A stretch of DNA of 64,000 nt. Source: Parahaliea mediterranea (lineage in GTDB: Bacteria > Pseudomonadota > Gammaproteobacteria > Pseudomonadales > Halieaceae). The translations under genes were made by a program, and so were the position numbers. Positions 36,600 to 45,949 of the stretch are shown here, piece after piece (the stretch's first letter is position 1; every line of letters starts with the position of its first letter). The notes beneath the pieces are model-generated. The model ran no database searches. It was not told where the DNA came from and saw only the letters and a program-made list of their open reading frames with translations. The DNA is taken from positions 360,872 through 424,871 of the forward strand of contig NZ_JAFKCZ010000005.1 in NCBI RefSeq assembly GCF_017255185.1, written 5' to 3'.

Positions 36600-37151
36600 G
36601 TGGTTAGGCTGTTGACGGTATTTCTGTTATCACTGGTTTCCGCGTGCTCTTTTCGGGCAAACAGCATCAAACAGGATGGTGACTACTCCCTTGCGCCCGG
36701 CGAAGGGCTCGTCCTGATTGGCGTGGAAACCAACATCGATTTGCTCAAGCTAACGGTCGTTGGCGAAGAGAATATTTTTCTGCCGTGGGAGGAGTTGCAG
36801 AAGGGGGACCGCTACCTTCTCGTGGAACTGAAAGCCGGCGAGTACCGGTTTTCGCGTGTTTCGCTCACCAGTACCTACTACTACAGCGTTCACGGTTCGG
36901 AGTTCACCTTTGAGGTCAGGCCGGGAACGGTAAACTACGTTGGCGATTTCAGGATCAGGAACGCGAACTGGTTTGGCGGCACCGCATATTTCTCGCTCAT
37001 AAACCAATCCTCGCTGGCGCTGGAGTTCATGGAGGAGAACTTTCCCCAATTGATGTCTGCCACCTCGCTCACCTATGCCGGGCCCGGAACCGACGGATTT
37101 CTTGAGTTCGCACAGTCCCTCCGCGCCGGGGCTTCGGGAGCTGCGGAGTGA
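36600..37151 (+). CDS. Putative lipoprotein of unknown function
   Basis: 183 residues. A short N-terminus, hydrophobic core and lipobox (LLSLVSAC) predict a lipoprotein. The mature part is beta-rich (YSLAPGEGLVLIGVET, GEYRFSRVSLTSTYYYSVHG, FTFEVRPGTVNYVGDF), resembling a small immunoglobulin-like or DUF2846-style sandwich. The start is GTG at 36600, after AAGGATGG. The S9 peptidase gene begins inside its stop codon (GTGA overlap), so the two are translationally coupled and may work together in the periplasm. No family name can be assigned with confidence. Confidence 0.72.
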   Translation: MVRLLTVFLLSLVSACSFRANSIKQDGDYSLAPGEGLVLIGVETNIDLLKLTVVGEENIFLPWEELQKGDRYLLVELKAGEYRFSRVSLTSTYYYSVHGSEFTFEVRPGTVNYVGDFRIRNANWFGGTAYFSLINQSSLALEFMEENFPQLMSATSLTYAGPGTDGFLEFAQSLRAGASGAAE

Positions 37152-39241
37152 AACGATTGTTGTACGGACTCCTGCTTGTCGCAAGCTTCGGCCTTTTTCC
37201 CGCCGGTGCGATGGCGCAGCCGATTAGCGGTGAAGACCTCTTCAGGCCCAGCAGGATCTCGCTACCCGTAATCAGCCCCGGCGGCAAATACCTTGCCACC
37301 TTCCTCAACGAAGGCGACGAGCGCGGCATATTCATCGTCGATGTGGCTACAGGAATTTACTACCCGCTGCTGAATTTTGACCGGAACACCGACCTGCGGA
37401 GCTTTACCTGGGTCGATGGCGACACGCTCTACGCGAGCTATATGGTCTTTGGGCGCCTGTTTCGGCAGGAAATTATCGATCTCACGCCGTCAAACCTCGC
37501 CAGGAAATCGCACGGCCGTCGAATCCACGAGCCGGGATACCTGCTTGATCCCCTCAGGCATCAAAGTGATCAAATACTCTACGTGCGCACCGATGAAGAC
37601 GGCGGGAGCGAAATCGTTACCGCATCGGTCAGCGATATGCGTATTGGAAAGTTCACCTCGGAAACGGCTTTCGAGCATCCGCGCGAGGGGGCTTTGCGCT
37701 ACGGATACGACCCGGATTCGTCGACCTATTTCTCCTACCACTGGGACGAGGAGAGTGAGACCTCAAGCGTTTGGTACCTGGAGCGCAAACGGGATACCTG
37801 GAAGCAACTGTTCAGTAGCGGTGACCGGGAGCTGTATTTCAAGTGGCTCGCCAATCTGGGTAACGAACAGTTCGCGGTGCTGACCAATATCGCCTCGGAT
37901 CGTACCGCTGTGTATCGCTACGACGCGCGCGCCGGTAAATTCGGGGAACCGCTCTACCAGCACGAGCGCTACGATCTGGTCGACGCGGAAATTGATCGTT
38001 CGACCGGCAATGTGCTCTCGGTATCGTTTTTTGACCACGGACGCTACAGCACGAAGTACCTGTACAGTGACGCGTCCCGCGAATCCCGCTTGTTGAAAAA
38101 CGCCTTCCCGGGCAAGCAGATCATCACCCTGTCGGAAGACAAGTCGAGCAGCCAGCGGGTTCTTGGCGTGTTTGCGGACGATGACCCGGGAACTATCTAT
38201 CTGTTCAACCCGGAGACTTGTCGCGCCGAACTCATTGAATACATTAATCCGGCACTCGTCGATGCAAAGCTGGCGAAGACCGAAGTGATCTCGGTGGTTG
38301 CGGAAGGTGACGTTCCCCTGGAGGGCTTTCTTACCAGGCCGCGATCGGGGGATAACGGCGTCCTTCTGGTCATGCCCCACGGCGGGCCTATCGGTAGGCG
38401 TGACTACAACGACTACAATGCGGAATTGCAATATTTCGCCAGCCGCGGCTATTCCGTATTGCGCGTCAATTTCAGGGGGTCGGCGGGATACGGTCGAACC
38501 TTCACGGATGCGGGTAGAGCGCAGTTCGGCGAATTGATCGAGCGCGATATTGGCGCCGTTGTTTCCGAGGTGCGGGATCGTTTCGGCTACAGCCGGGCCT
38601 GTGCCGTCGGATCCAGCTATGGTGGTTACTCGTCGACGATGCTTACATTGGCCGACCCGGACTTCTACCGATGCGCGGTGGCGATGTACGGCGTTTACGA
38701 CCTGCCATTGATCTACAGCGCGAGCAAGTTCAAGGCCGGGGAGTCTTTTCGCAAGACAATGTCTGAAATCCTGGGTGATGACCTCGACGAGCTGAGGGCC
38801 CGTTCTCCGTTGTACCTGGCCCATCGCCTGGAGCGTCCGATTCTTTTGATCGCCGGCACCGATGATGAAATAGCGGATTTTGAACACAGCAACCGCATGA
38901 AGTATACGCTGCGGGCACTGGGAAAAGACTTTGAGTACCACTTTTACCCGGGCGAAGGGCACGGCCAATCCACCTATGATGGCGATCAACATCAATACGC
39001 GCTGATCGATGACTTTATCCGCCGCAAACTCGGCTTGAATGATTTCACCCGTGGGGAATTCTCGTCAATGGTGGCGGCTGAAAGTCTGTTGCTGGCGGAG
39101 TCATTCGATGAGGATGGCGACTATCCCGACGAGCAGCGGGCGCAGTATTTCTATGGCAAGGCCGCACGGGCCGGCAGCTTTGAGGCCAGGAAAAAGTTGG
39201 GGCTCACCTATTCGGACGACGCGGTGAAAGATGAGCCTTGA
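37148..39241 (+). CDS. Secreted prolyl-oligopeptidase family (S9) serine peptidase with C-terminal Sel1-like repeat
   Basis: 697 residues with a signal peptide (..LFPAGAMAQ). Residues about 30-400 form a beta-propeller; the alpha/beta-hydrolase part has the nucleophile Ser490 in GSSYGGYSS, Asp near 570 in AGTDDEIADF and His near 603 in PGEGHGQ. After the peptidase domain, the last ~50 residues (EDGDYPDEQRAQYFYGKAARAG in part, then FEARKKLGLTYSDDA) resemble one Sel1-type repeat, an unusual tail that may bind a partner. GTG start overlapping the lipoprotein stop. It probably trims peptides in the periplasm, fitting the peptide theme of the preceding operon. Confidence 0.9.
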   Translation: MKRLLYGLLLVASFGLFPAGAMAQPISGEDLFRPSRISLPVISPGGKYLATFLNEGDERGIFIVDVATGIYYPLLNFDRNTDLRSFTWVDGDTLYASYMVFGRLFRQEIIDLTPSNLARKSHGRRIHEPGYLLDPLRHQSDQILYVRTDEDGGSEIVTASVSDMRIGKFTSETAFEHPREGALRYGYDPDSSTYFSYHWDEESETSSVWYLERKRDTWKQLFSSGDRELYFKWLANLGNEQFAVLTNIASDRTAVYRYDARAGKFGEPLYQHERYDLVDAEIDRSTGNVLSVSFFDHGRYSTKYLYSDASRESRLLKNAFPGKQIITLSEDKSSSQRVLGVFADDDPGTIYLFNPETCRAELIEYINPALVDAKLAKTEVISVVAEGDVPLEGFLTRPRSGDNGVLLVMPHGGPIGRRDYNDYNAELQYFASRGYSVLRVNFRGSAGYGRTFTDAGRAQFGELIERDIGAVVSEVRDRFGYSRACAVGSSYGGYSSTMLTLADPDFYRCAVAMYGVYDLPLIYSASKFKAGESFRKTMSEILGDDLDELRARSPLYLAHRLERPILLIAGTDDEIADFEHSNRMKYTLRALGKDFEYHFYPGEGHGQSTYDGDQHQYALIDDFIRRKLGLNDFTRGEFSSMVAAESLLLAESFDEDGDYPDEQRAQYFYGKAARAGSFEARKKLGLTYSDDAVKDEP

Positions 39242-39455
39242 CACTTCCAGTACGCGCCGGGTTCGCGTGGGTTTGGCTGCCTTGCTGGCGAGCCGCTGCC
39301 CCCAGCCGGCTCCCGGGGTGGCTCGGCCCTGTGTTGTGCGTGGCTTGCGGGAAAACAGCAGTTGCGGCTAAAGAAAGTTAGTTGCATGCCGTTGTTGTGT
39401 ATATTGACTTCCTGAGTAGTGGCGGGTGCGTCGGATTCAAGGGTTGCGAGAGACA

Positions 39456-40664
39456 ATGTTAACAAAAGCCATACGCGTGGTTTTCCTCGCCGGTGGGCTC
39501 ATCCTTTCTGGATGCCGTGTGGAGATGGTCGCCGATACCCAAAGGGGCTGCGTGGCCCTGGATGGGGTGGAAGACTGCCGCGACGCTGTCGCCCTGGAAT
39601 TTGGTCGGGATGACCGCCATGTGGTGTCTTCCAGCCCGCGCGAGGGCTATCGTTTCACCCATTGGGGGCGCGGGGACAACTACCTGTTCGGGGGGAGTAC
39701 CGAGCTCTCGCTGGTGATGGACGCCGCCGTGATGGGCGAAGACTTGCCCGACAGGACCTTTTTCCTGGAGCCCAGGTTCGCACCGATTTGCCGCACGGAC
39801 TATATGGGTGACATTGAAGTCGACTACCCGTACCTTGATTGCAATGGCGAGGAGAGAACCAGGCCGTACTCCTTCACCGACGTTTCGGACGTCGAGGAAA
39901 CCTACACCATCGATATCCTCTGGTACATCGATAGCAATATCAGCCATATTCGCAATGGCAGCTTCAAGTCGGGCGAGTTTGCGCAGTCGCGTATCAAGCT
40001 GCTCAATCGGGTTTTCAGGCAGTCCGGGGTGAAGATCAAGTTTCGCACGGCGGGGATTGTCCCGGTTGAGTTGTCGATTGCCGAATCCCCGTCCTCATTG
40101 GATCTCCTGGAGCGGATGAGAGACGGGCGCGCGCCATTTGAATCTCTCCTGGAGCACAAGCAGCTCCATGAGGCGGACTTGGTGCACGCCTTGACCAACT
40201 GGAGGGACGGCGATGAATTTTGTGGTCACGCCTACCTGAGTGTTATCGATACCGATGAAAACTATCAGGTGGGCGTGACCCGGTGTCACGAGGATATACG
40301 CACGCTCGCACACGAGTTGGGACACAACCTGGGTCTGTCGCATGAGATTGGCACAGGCAATGTGAGTTTGATGCGGTACGGTAAGGCGTTTAAAGGGGAA
40401 TTGGCCCGAACCATCATGAGTACCGATCCTCATTACGACTATTCAGTGAGTTACTTCTCGTCGCCCAGGCTGACAGTGTTCAGTCCGCTCAATGGGCAAC
40501 GGACCACCATCGGTACTTCGGACATCGATGCGGTAACAGCACTCAATAAAGTGCGGATGGATTACGCTCGCATTCGGCCGAAGCCCGCCGGCAACGGAGT
40601 GAGCGTTGGCGCGATGACGGCCGAGGGCTTTACACCGCACAGAATACCGAAAGCCGTGCACTAG
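39456..40664 (+). CDS. Metzincin-like zinc metallopeptidase lipoprotein
   Basis: About 402 residues. Lipobox at the N-terminus (LILSGC). The first ~130 residues are Cys-rich with a BACON/'GYxFTHWG'-like small beta domain (SSSPREGYRFTHWGRGDNY). The catalytic region has HELGHNLGLSHE, matching HExxHxxGxxH of metzincins, and a downstream TIMST that may be the Met-turn. I start at ATG 39456 after GAGAGACA; a GTG at 39426 is also in frame. The protein looks like a surface or periplasmic protease of the M12/M10-like group (reprolysin-type zinc site). No inhibitor or secretion genes lie next to it. Confidence 0.82.
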   Translation: MLTKAIRVVFLAGGLILSGCRVEMVADTQRGCVALDGVEDCRDAVALEFGRDDRHVVSSSPREGYRFTHWGRGDNYLFGGSTELSLVMDAAVMGEDLPDRTFFLEPRFAPICRTDYMGDIEVDYPYLDCNGEERTRPYSFTDVSDVEETYTIDILWYIDSNISHIRNGSFKSGEFAQSRIKLLNRVFRQSGVKIKFRTAGIVPVELSIAESPSSLDLLERMRDGRAPFESLLEHKQLHEADLVHALTNWRDGDEFCGHAYLSVIDTDENYQVGVTRCHEDIRTLAHELGHNLGLSHEIGTGNVSLMRYGKAFKGELARTIMSTDPHYDYSVSYFSSPRLTVFSPLNGQRTTIGTSDIDAVTALNKVRMDYARIRPKPAGNGVSVGAMTAEGFTPHRIPKAVH

Positions 40665-40767
40665 CCGACAGGAGATTTTCCGGGCACCCGTTATGTTGGG
40701 GTAGAGCGGGCCAGGGAGGGTACGATAGCCTACACTACGGGCAGGCGATCCCCGGGTAGTGAGATTG

Positions 40768-42567
40768 ATGGTGACGAGCGAACAGGCAGACGAAGATCCC
40801 GTGGACCCGTCCAGTGGCCCGGTGTTCCTGGTCGTGGATGACGACCCCATGGTACGCAAGATTGTCACCCGGGGCCTGAGGCAGCTGAATCCGGCCGAGG
40901 TGCTGGAGGAGGAAGACGGCCTGGCCGCCCGGGACGTGCTGCGGGAAAGGTCCGTTGACGTTGTCGTCACCGACGTGGTGATGCCCAAGCTGGATGGCCT
41001 GGCGCTGATGAAATGGGCCCAGGAACACCGCCCGGGCCCGCTGTGGATCGTGCTGTCCGGCCTCGACACCTTCGACGCCGCGGTGGAGGCGCTGCAACTG
41101 GGCGCTTTCGACTACCTGGCCAAGCCGCCGCAAGTGCCCAGGGTGCGTGTGGCCGTGCGCAACGCCCTGGACCAGATTGAACTGGTGCGCGAGCGCAAGC
41201 GGCTCTACGCCGAGCTGGAGGAGCGCAATGTGCAGCTGGCGCAAAATGTGGAGCAGCTGCAACAGGTCTGCCGCGTGCTGGAGAGCCAGGCCGCGGTGAT
41301 TCAGGCGGATTTGGAGCGGGCGGAGACCATTCAGCGCGCGCTGTTGCCGCAGGACCCGCCCGCCATCCCCGGCTGGTGCATCGAAACCCTGTACCGGCCG
41401 GGCAGCCGTGTCGGCGGGGACTTCTATGACGCCGTGGTCCTCGACGAGGGGCACCTCGGCCTGGTTATCGCCGATGCGGCGGGGCACGGGGTAGCCGCGG
41501 CGATGCTCTCGGTGCTGTTCAAGTTGCGCCTGAAACAATTTGGTAGCACCGGGCGCACCCTGGAGCCCCGGGAGGTGCTGCAGCGCCTCAACCACCGGCT
41601 CTACGACATGCTGTCCGCGTCGGGCGCCTTTATCACCGCGGCCTATATCCTGCTGGACCTGCGCACCGGGGAGGGGCGGATCGCCCTGGCGGGCCACCCT
41701 CCCTGCCTGCTGGGCTCGGACAACGGCGCGCCGCGAAAACTTGAGCGGACCGGTCCCGCGCTGGGCCTGGAAGCCGACCCGCTCTATGCGCAGCACACGT
41801 TCCGCCTGGAGGCCGGTGATCGCCTGATGCTGTACACCGATGGCATTCTCGAGGGCGGGCCGGACTCCCCGGGTACCGATGACCTGGCCGCCGGCATGGC
41901 GACGGTGACCGACAGGGCAAAACTGCTGGGCGGGCTGTTTGAGCGGGCGACACGCGGGGTGAGCGGGGATCGCGACGACATCACCCTGCTGTTGATTCAG
42001 CGGTGCGACGGGGTCAGCCACTTCGACGACAAGGCGCCCCCGCGACAGCGGCAGGCCGACGAGCCGGTCAGTTACGCACCTGGCGGAGCCACCCCCTGCC
42101 TGGAGCGGGGCGCGGTGGAGCGCCACGGTTTTATCGCCGTGGTGGGGGCCGTGACCTGGCTCTACAGCCAGGCGCTGCTGGACACCGCGAACACGCTGCT
42201 GGCCGCGAATGACCGCCTCACGCTGGACCTCGCGCGCTGTGAGCGCCTTGACAGTACTTGTCTCGGCACGCTGCATGAGATTGTCACCGCCAACCCGGAT
42301 GCGCTGGAACTGCAGGGCGTGTCCGGCGCGGTACGCGGACTGTTCGAGGAATTGAGCATGCGCGCGGTACTGGCGCACATTCGCCAGGACGCCAGACCGT
42401 TGCCCGAAAACATGGCGCTTATCGATGGCGCGAGCTTGAGCCCGCAACAACAGGGCGCGCGAATCCTCAGCGCGCACGAGGCCCTGGCCGGGCTGAGCGA
42501 GGAGAACCGCACGCAGTTTCAGGGGGTGGTGGACTCCCTGCGTTCCGACCTTGCGGGCAAGGACTGA
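40768..42567 (+). CDS. Response regulator with PP2C-type phosphatase and C-terminal STAS domain
   Basis: 599 residues. Receiver domain 18-135 with acidic pocket VVDDDP and phospho-acceptor Asp69 (VVTDVVMPKLDG). A coiled-coil linker (140-190) leads to a SpoIIE/PP2C phosphatase with RVGGDFYD (Asp218), IADAAGHG (236-241) and GDRDDITLL. The last ~120 residues look like a STAS anti-sigma-antagonist domain (TLDLARCERLDSTCLGTL; the Ser in LDST is a likely phosphosite). A phosphatase and its usual kind of substrate are thus on one chain. The ATG at 40768 is likely; GTG 40759 is possible. It is tail-to-tail with the hybrid kinase at 42573, a plausible cognate sensor. Confidence 0.9.
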   Translation: MVTSEQADEDPVDPSSGPVFLVVDDDPMVRKIVTRGLRQLNPAEVLEEEDGLAARDVLRERSVDVVVTDVVMPKLDGLALMKWAQEHRPGPLWIVLSGLDTFDAAVEALQLGAFDYLAKPPQVPRVRVAVRNALDQIELVRERKRLYAELEERNVQLAQNVEQLQQVCRVLESQAAVIQADLERAETIQRALLPQDPPAIPGWCIETLYRPGSRVGGDFYDAVVLDEGHLGLVIADAAGHGVAAAMLSVLFKLRLKQFGSTGRTLEPREVLQRLNHRLYDMLSASGAFITAAYILLDLRTGEGRIALAGHPPCLLGSDNGAPRKLERTGPALGLEADPLYAQHTFRLEAGDRLMLYTDGILEGGPDSPGTDDLAAGMATVTDRAKLLGGLFERATRGVSGDRDDITLLLIQRCDGVSHFDDKAPPRQRQADEPVSYAPGGATPCLERGAVERHGFIAVVGAVTWLYSQALLDTANTLLAANDRLTLDLARCERLDSTCLGTLHEIVTANPDALELQGVSGAVRGLFEELSMRAVLAHIRQDARPLPENMALIDGASLSPQQQGARILSAHEALAGLSEENRTQFQGVVDSLRSDLAGKD

Positions 42568-42572
42568 GCGCG

Positions 42573-45500
42573 TCAGCTTTCCCGCGCCGGGAGCGCGTCG
42601 TGCAGGGCCGCTTTCAGCCGCTCCAGGTTGTCCCGCAGCTCGTGCAGCGCGGGCGGGGCCGCCGCCGGATCGCCGGATCGCCCGATTTTTTCCAGCGTCA
42701 GCGCCGAGGCCGCGGCGGCTGTGCCGCCGATCAGCTGGGCCGAGCCCTTCAGCGCGTGGGCTGCCCGCTGTAGCTCGGCGGCGGCTTCGTTCGCGACAGC
42801 CTCCTCGAGCGTTTTGAGCATTCCCGGGTACTGTTCGAGGAACATGTCCGCCAGCTCATGCAGGAGCTCCTCGTCTCCCTCGAGGTTTCGTAGCGCCCCC
42901 CGCCAGTCGAGGCAGGGCGGCTGATCGTCGGCGCCCGGGGGCGCAAGGGCAACATCGGGCCGCCCGGAGCTTGCCAGCACCTCGGCGGCCACCCCCTCGA
43001 CGGCGCCGAACAGCGCCGCCGCGCGAAAGGGCTTGCTGACAAAGCCATCCGCGCCCGCGGCGAGACTGTTCTCCCGGTCCTCAACCGTGGCCGCGGCGGT
43101 CAACGCGACGATGTGCACATGGCGGCCACTGTTCCGCTCCTGTTCGCGGATGGTGCGCGTGGCGGTCAGGCCGTCCATCACCGGCATGTGCTGGTCCATC
43201 AGCACCACGTCGAAAGCCTGGCTGGCCACGGCTTCAACGGCTTCCGCGCCGTTGTGGGCCACCTCGACCTGGTGACCGCGCTTGCCCAGGAGTTCCAGCG
43301 CGACCTTGCGGTTGATGGGGTTGTCCTCCACCAGCAGGACTTTGCGCGGGATCACCGCGGCGCCCCCGGTTGGGGATGCGCTGTCACCGGCGCGAGTCAC
43401 GCCCAGGGCGTCGGTCAGTGCGGCCAGCAGGTCGGAATGCTTGACCGGTTTCATCAGCACCCGCGATATATCCAGTTCCCTGCGCCTGGCCTCGCCAATC
43501 GCGGTGCCCGCGGAGGTCAGCATCAGGATGCGCAGGGCTTGCCAGTCCGGCCGCTGGCGGATTCGCGCGGCGAGTTCGAAGCCATCGACATCGGGCATCA
43601 TCACGTCCAGCAAGGCCGCCGCGAATGGGGGGGCGTCCTGTTCGGCGCGCTCGAGAGCGGCCAGCGCGGCCTCCGCGCCCTCGACGACACAGGGGGACAT
43701 GCCCCAGTTGGTCAGCAATTCCTCGAGAATCCGCCGGTTGGTACGGTTGTCGTCCACCACCAATACGTGCAATCCCCGCAATTCCTCGGGCTGTACCGCT
43801 GCCGGCCCGGCCTCGTCCGAAACCCCGAAATCAGCGTCGAAGTAGAACGTGCTGCCCCGGTCCACCTCGCTGCGCACCGACAGCTGGCCTCCCATCAGCT
43901 GAACCAGCTGGGCGGAAATGGCCAGGCCCAGCCCGGTGCCCCCAAACCGCCGCGTGGTGCTGGCATCCGCCTGGTCGAAGGCCTGGAAAATCTTCTCTTG
44001 CTGCGCTTCGGTAATGCCGATGCCGGTATCGTGTACCTCGAAGCGAATCCGTATCCCCTGTTCGGCGGCGGACACCAGCTGGAGGTCCACGTCAATTTCC
44101 CCGGCCTCGGTGAATTTGATGGCGTTGCCCACCAGGTTCACCATCACCTGCCGCAATCGCAGGGGGTCGCCGAGCACCCAGTCCGGGATGTCCGGGGGAA
44201 CGTGAAAGGTCAGCTCCAGGTCCTTTTCGGTGGCGCGCAGTGCCAGGGTCTGCAGGGTATCGGCGATCACTTCGCCCGGCGAAAAGGGAATGGACTCCAG
44301 CTCCAGTCGCCCAACCTCGATTTTCGACAGGTCGAGAATATCGTTGATCAGCCCCAGCAGCGTGTCGGCGGACTTGAGGATTATCGACACGTATTCCCGC
44401 TGCTGTCCGGTCAAATCCGTGCCATCCAGCAACTCCGCCATGCCCACCACGCCGTTCATGGGGGTGCGGATCTCGTGGCTCATGGTCGACAGGAAGCGGC
44501 TCTTTGCCTCCGTCAACTGCACCAGCTTCTCGTTGGCAACGCCCAGCTCCAGGGTCTTGCCCTCCAGCTGTAGCGCCAGGCGGTGCTTGCCGCGGTAGGC
44601 TCGCAGGATAAGCGCGATCAGTATGAGCACCAGCAGCAGGATGGCGCCGATCGCGATCAGGATGAAACGCTGGTTTTTGATAATGCCGAGCTGACTGGTC
44701 AGCACCGTATTCTGCTCGGCTATCTCGCGTTCCTTGTCGCCAATCTCTTGCTGCAGGTCTTCAAGCCGCTTCAGGTTCTGCTCGATGCGCTGGGAGTAGC
44801 TGTCGATGTAGGCCTCTTTCTCGGCGAGAATGACCTCCTTTTTCTCCAATTCAGCGGCGTTGTCGTCCAGTCGCTCCTGGCTGTCGGTCAGGCGTTGTTG
44901 AACGCCGCCCAACTGGCCCTCCAGGCTTGCCAGCTTGCGCTGATTGGCGGCGACTTCGGCGCGCTGGCGCAGAATGGTCTCCTCCTGTTCCGCCAGCAGG
45001 CGGCGCTGCTTTTCCAACTCCAGGCGCTGCTCGGCGGCCATGGCCCGGGCCTCCGCCAGCTGGGCCTCGCTCTGCTCGTAAATCTGCGCGATGTCGAGCT
45101 TACTGCCGCCGAACAGCAGCAGCTCCCGTGACGGTGTCATGCCGGCCCGGGTGATATTGCCGGCATTGATCTCGAACCCCAGGCGATTCTTGGAGGAGAG
45201 TGTGAAATTCACCATGATGTGCGCCCTGTCGCTGGCGCCATCGCTGACGATGAGCGTGTGGCTGTCGCGCAGGGCCTGACCGATGTCGGCGAGATCGCGA
45301 ACCCGCGACGGCGGCAGCACCAGAATATGCGCCGCGCGCGCACGCTCCAGCGAGTCGTAGACCTCCACCATCACCGGCTTGCCGCGGACCACAAGGTTGC
45401 CGCGTTGTTTCTTCAGTGCATCGAGCAGCAGCTGGTCGTAGCCGAAAACACCAAGAATAAACTGGTCGATGGATGCTTCATCCGGCCAGGTAATGTTGTC

Positions 45501-45629
45501 GAAGACCGCGCCCAGTTGCGTGACCTTGGCGTCCTCAAGGGTAACAACGTCGCGCTGGGCCTGGGCCGGCAGGGTCAATGCCAACAGTATCACGGGCAGA
45601 ATTCGGGTCAGGCGGGCCAGTGTGCGCAA
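42573..45629 (-). CDS. Hybrid sensor histidine kinase with YfiR (DUF4154) domain, two receivers and Hpt
   Basis: About 1018 residues. Signal sequence, then a periplasmic YfiR/DUF4154-like domain (FILGVFGYDQLLLDAL ... TRAGMTPSRELLLFG), a ~130-residue coiled coil, one membrane span (FILIAIGAILLLVLILIALI), HisKA with His385 in STMSHEIRTPMNG, HATPase_c (GTGLGLAIS), receiver 1 (LLDVMMPDVDG), receiver 2 (VLMDQHMPVMDG) and an Hpt domain (RAAHALKGSAQLIGG). I choose TTG 45629 because GGAG precedes it; the frame continues to a TTG at 45671. It ends 5 bp from the convergent PP2C-STAS regulator. The stimulus is unknown; YfiR-type domains respond to periplasmic redox or envelope stress. Confidence 0.9.
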   Translation of the reverse strand: MRTLARLTRILPVILLALTLPAQAQRDVVTLEDAKVTQLGAVFDNITWPDEASIDQFILGVFGYDQLLLDALKKQRGNLVVRGKPVMVEVYDSLERARAAHILVLPPSRVRDLADIGQALRDSHTLIVSDGASDRAHIMVNFTLSSKNRLGFEINAGNITRAGMTPSRELLLFGGSKLDIAQIYEQSEAQLAEARAMAAEQRLELEKQRRLLAEQEETILRQRAEVAANQRKLASLEGQLGGVQQRLTDSQERLDDNAAELEKKEVILAEKEAYIDSYSQRIEQNLKRLEDLQQEIGDKEREIAEQNTVLTSQLGIIKNQRFILIAIGAILLLVLILIALILRAYRGKHRLALQLEGKTLELGVANEKLVQLTEAKSRFLSTMSHEIRTPMNGVVGMAELLDGTDLTGQQREYVSIILKSADTLLGLINDILDLSKIEVGRLELESIPFSPGEVIADTLQTLALRATEKDLELTFHVPPDIPDWVLGDPLRLRQVMVNLVGNAIKFTEAGEIDVDLQLVSAAEQGIRIRFEVHDTGIGITEAQQEKIFQAFDQADASTTRRFGGTGLGLAISAQLVQLMGGQLSVRSEVDRGSTFYFDADFGVSDEAGPAAVQPEELRGLHVLVVDDNRTNRRILEELLTNWGMSPCVVEGAEAALAALERAEQDAPPFAAALLDVMMPDVDGFELAARIRQRPDWQALRILMLTSAGTAIGEARRRELDISRVLMKPVKHSDLLAALTDALGVTRAGDSASPTGGAAVIPRKVLLVEDNPINRKVALELLGKRGHQVEVAHNGAEAVEAVASQAFDVVLMDQHMPVMDGLTATRTIREQERNSGRHVHIVALTAAATVEDRENSLAAGADGFVSKPFRAAALFGAVEGVAAEVLASSGRPDVALAPPGADDQPPCLDWRGALRNLEGDEELLHELADMFLEQYPGMLKTLEEAVANEAAAELQRAAHALKGSAQLIGGTAAAASALTLEKIGRSGDPAAAPPALHELRDNLERLKAALHDALPARES

Positions 45630-45662
45630 TAGGGAACTCCAGGTGGTGCGGGCACAGTATGA

Positions 45663-45681
45663 ATATAGCAAGATGCTATAT
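45663..45681. promoter_or_regulatory. Inverted repeat upstream of the hybrid kinase
   Basis: ATATAGC / GCTATAT, perfect 7-bp arms with a 5-nt spacer, 34 bp upstream of the proposed kinase start. It could be an operator or part of an AT-rich promoter. Confidence 0.4.
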
Positions 45682-45949
45682 ATGAGTCTAAACCCGGGGG
45701 CCGTCCACGGAGTGGGTCATCTACACCCAATCGAATTGGTGACCCGGTACTGTCGCCTCTGCATTGAGCGGCGCCAGATTAATCTGAGTACCGTATTTGC
45801 CAAGCAAACTCGGCACCAAGGCTCCAGCGTATCGGGAGGTTGCCGACAGATCATGTGGCGACTATGGCAAGTTACGCGGGTTGGAACGGGTTCTGACCCC
45901 TTTAACCGGGGGAAAGTAACAGGGCTCTGCTTCCTTTTGACTCTTGTGG

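Noticed and set aside
39413..39420. TGAGTAGT as a third copy of the catabolic regulon element
   Set aside because: Only 8 bases match; the rest of the 19-bp element is absent.
45882..45915. GGTTCTGACCCCTTTAAC-like sequence as a REP element
   Set aside because: Reminiscent of dispersed repeats but only one short copy is visible and it forms no strong hairpin.
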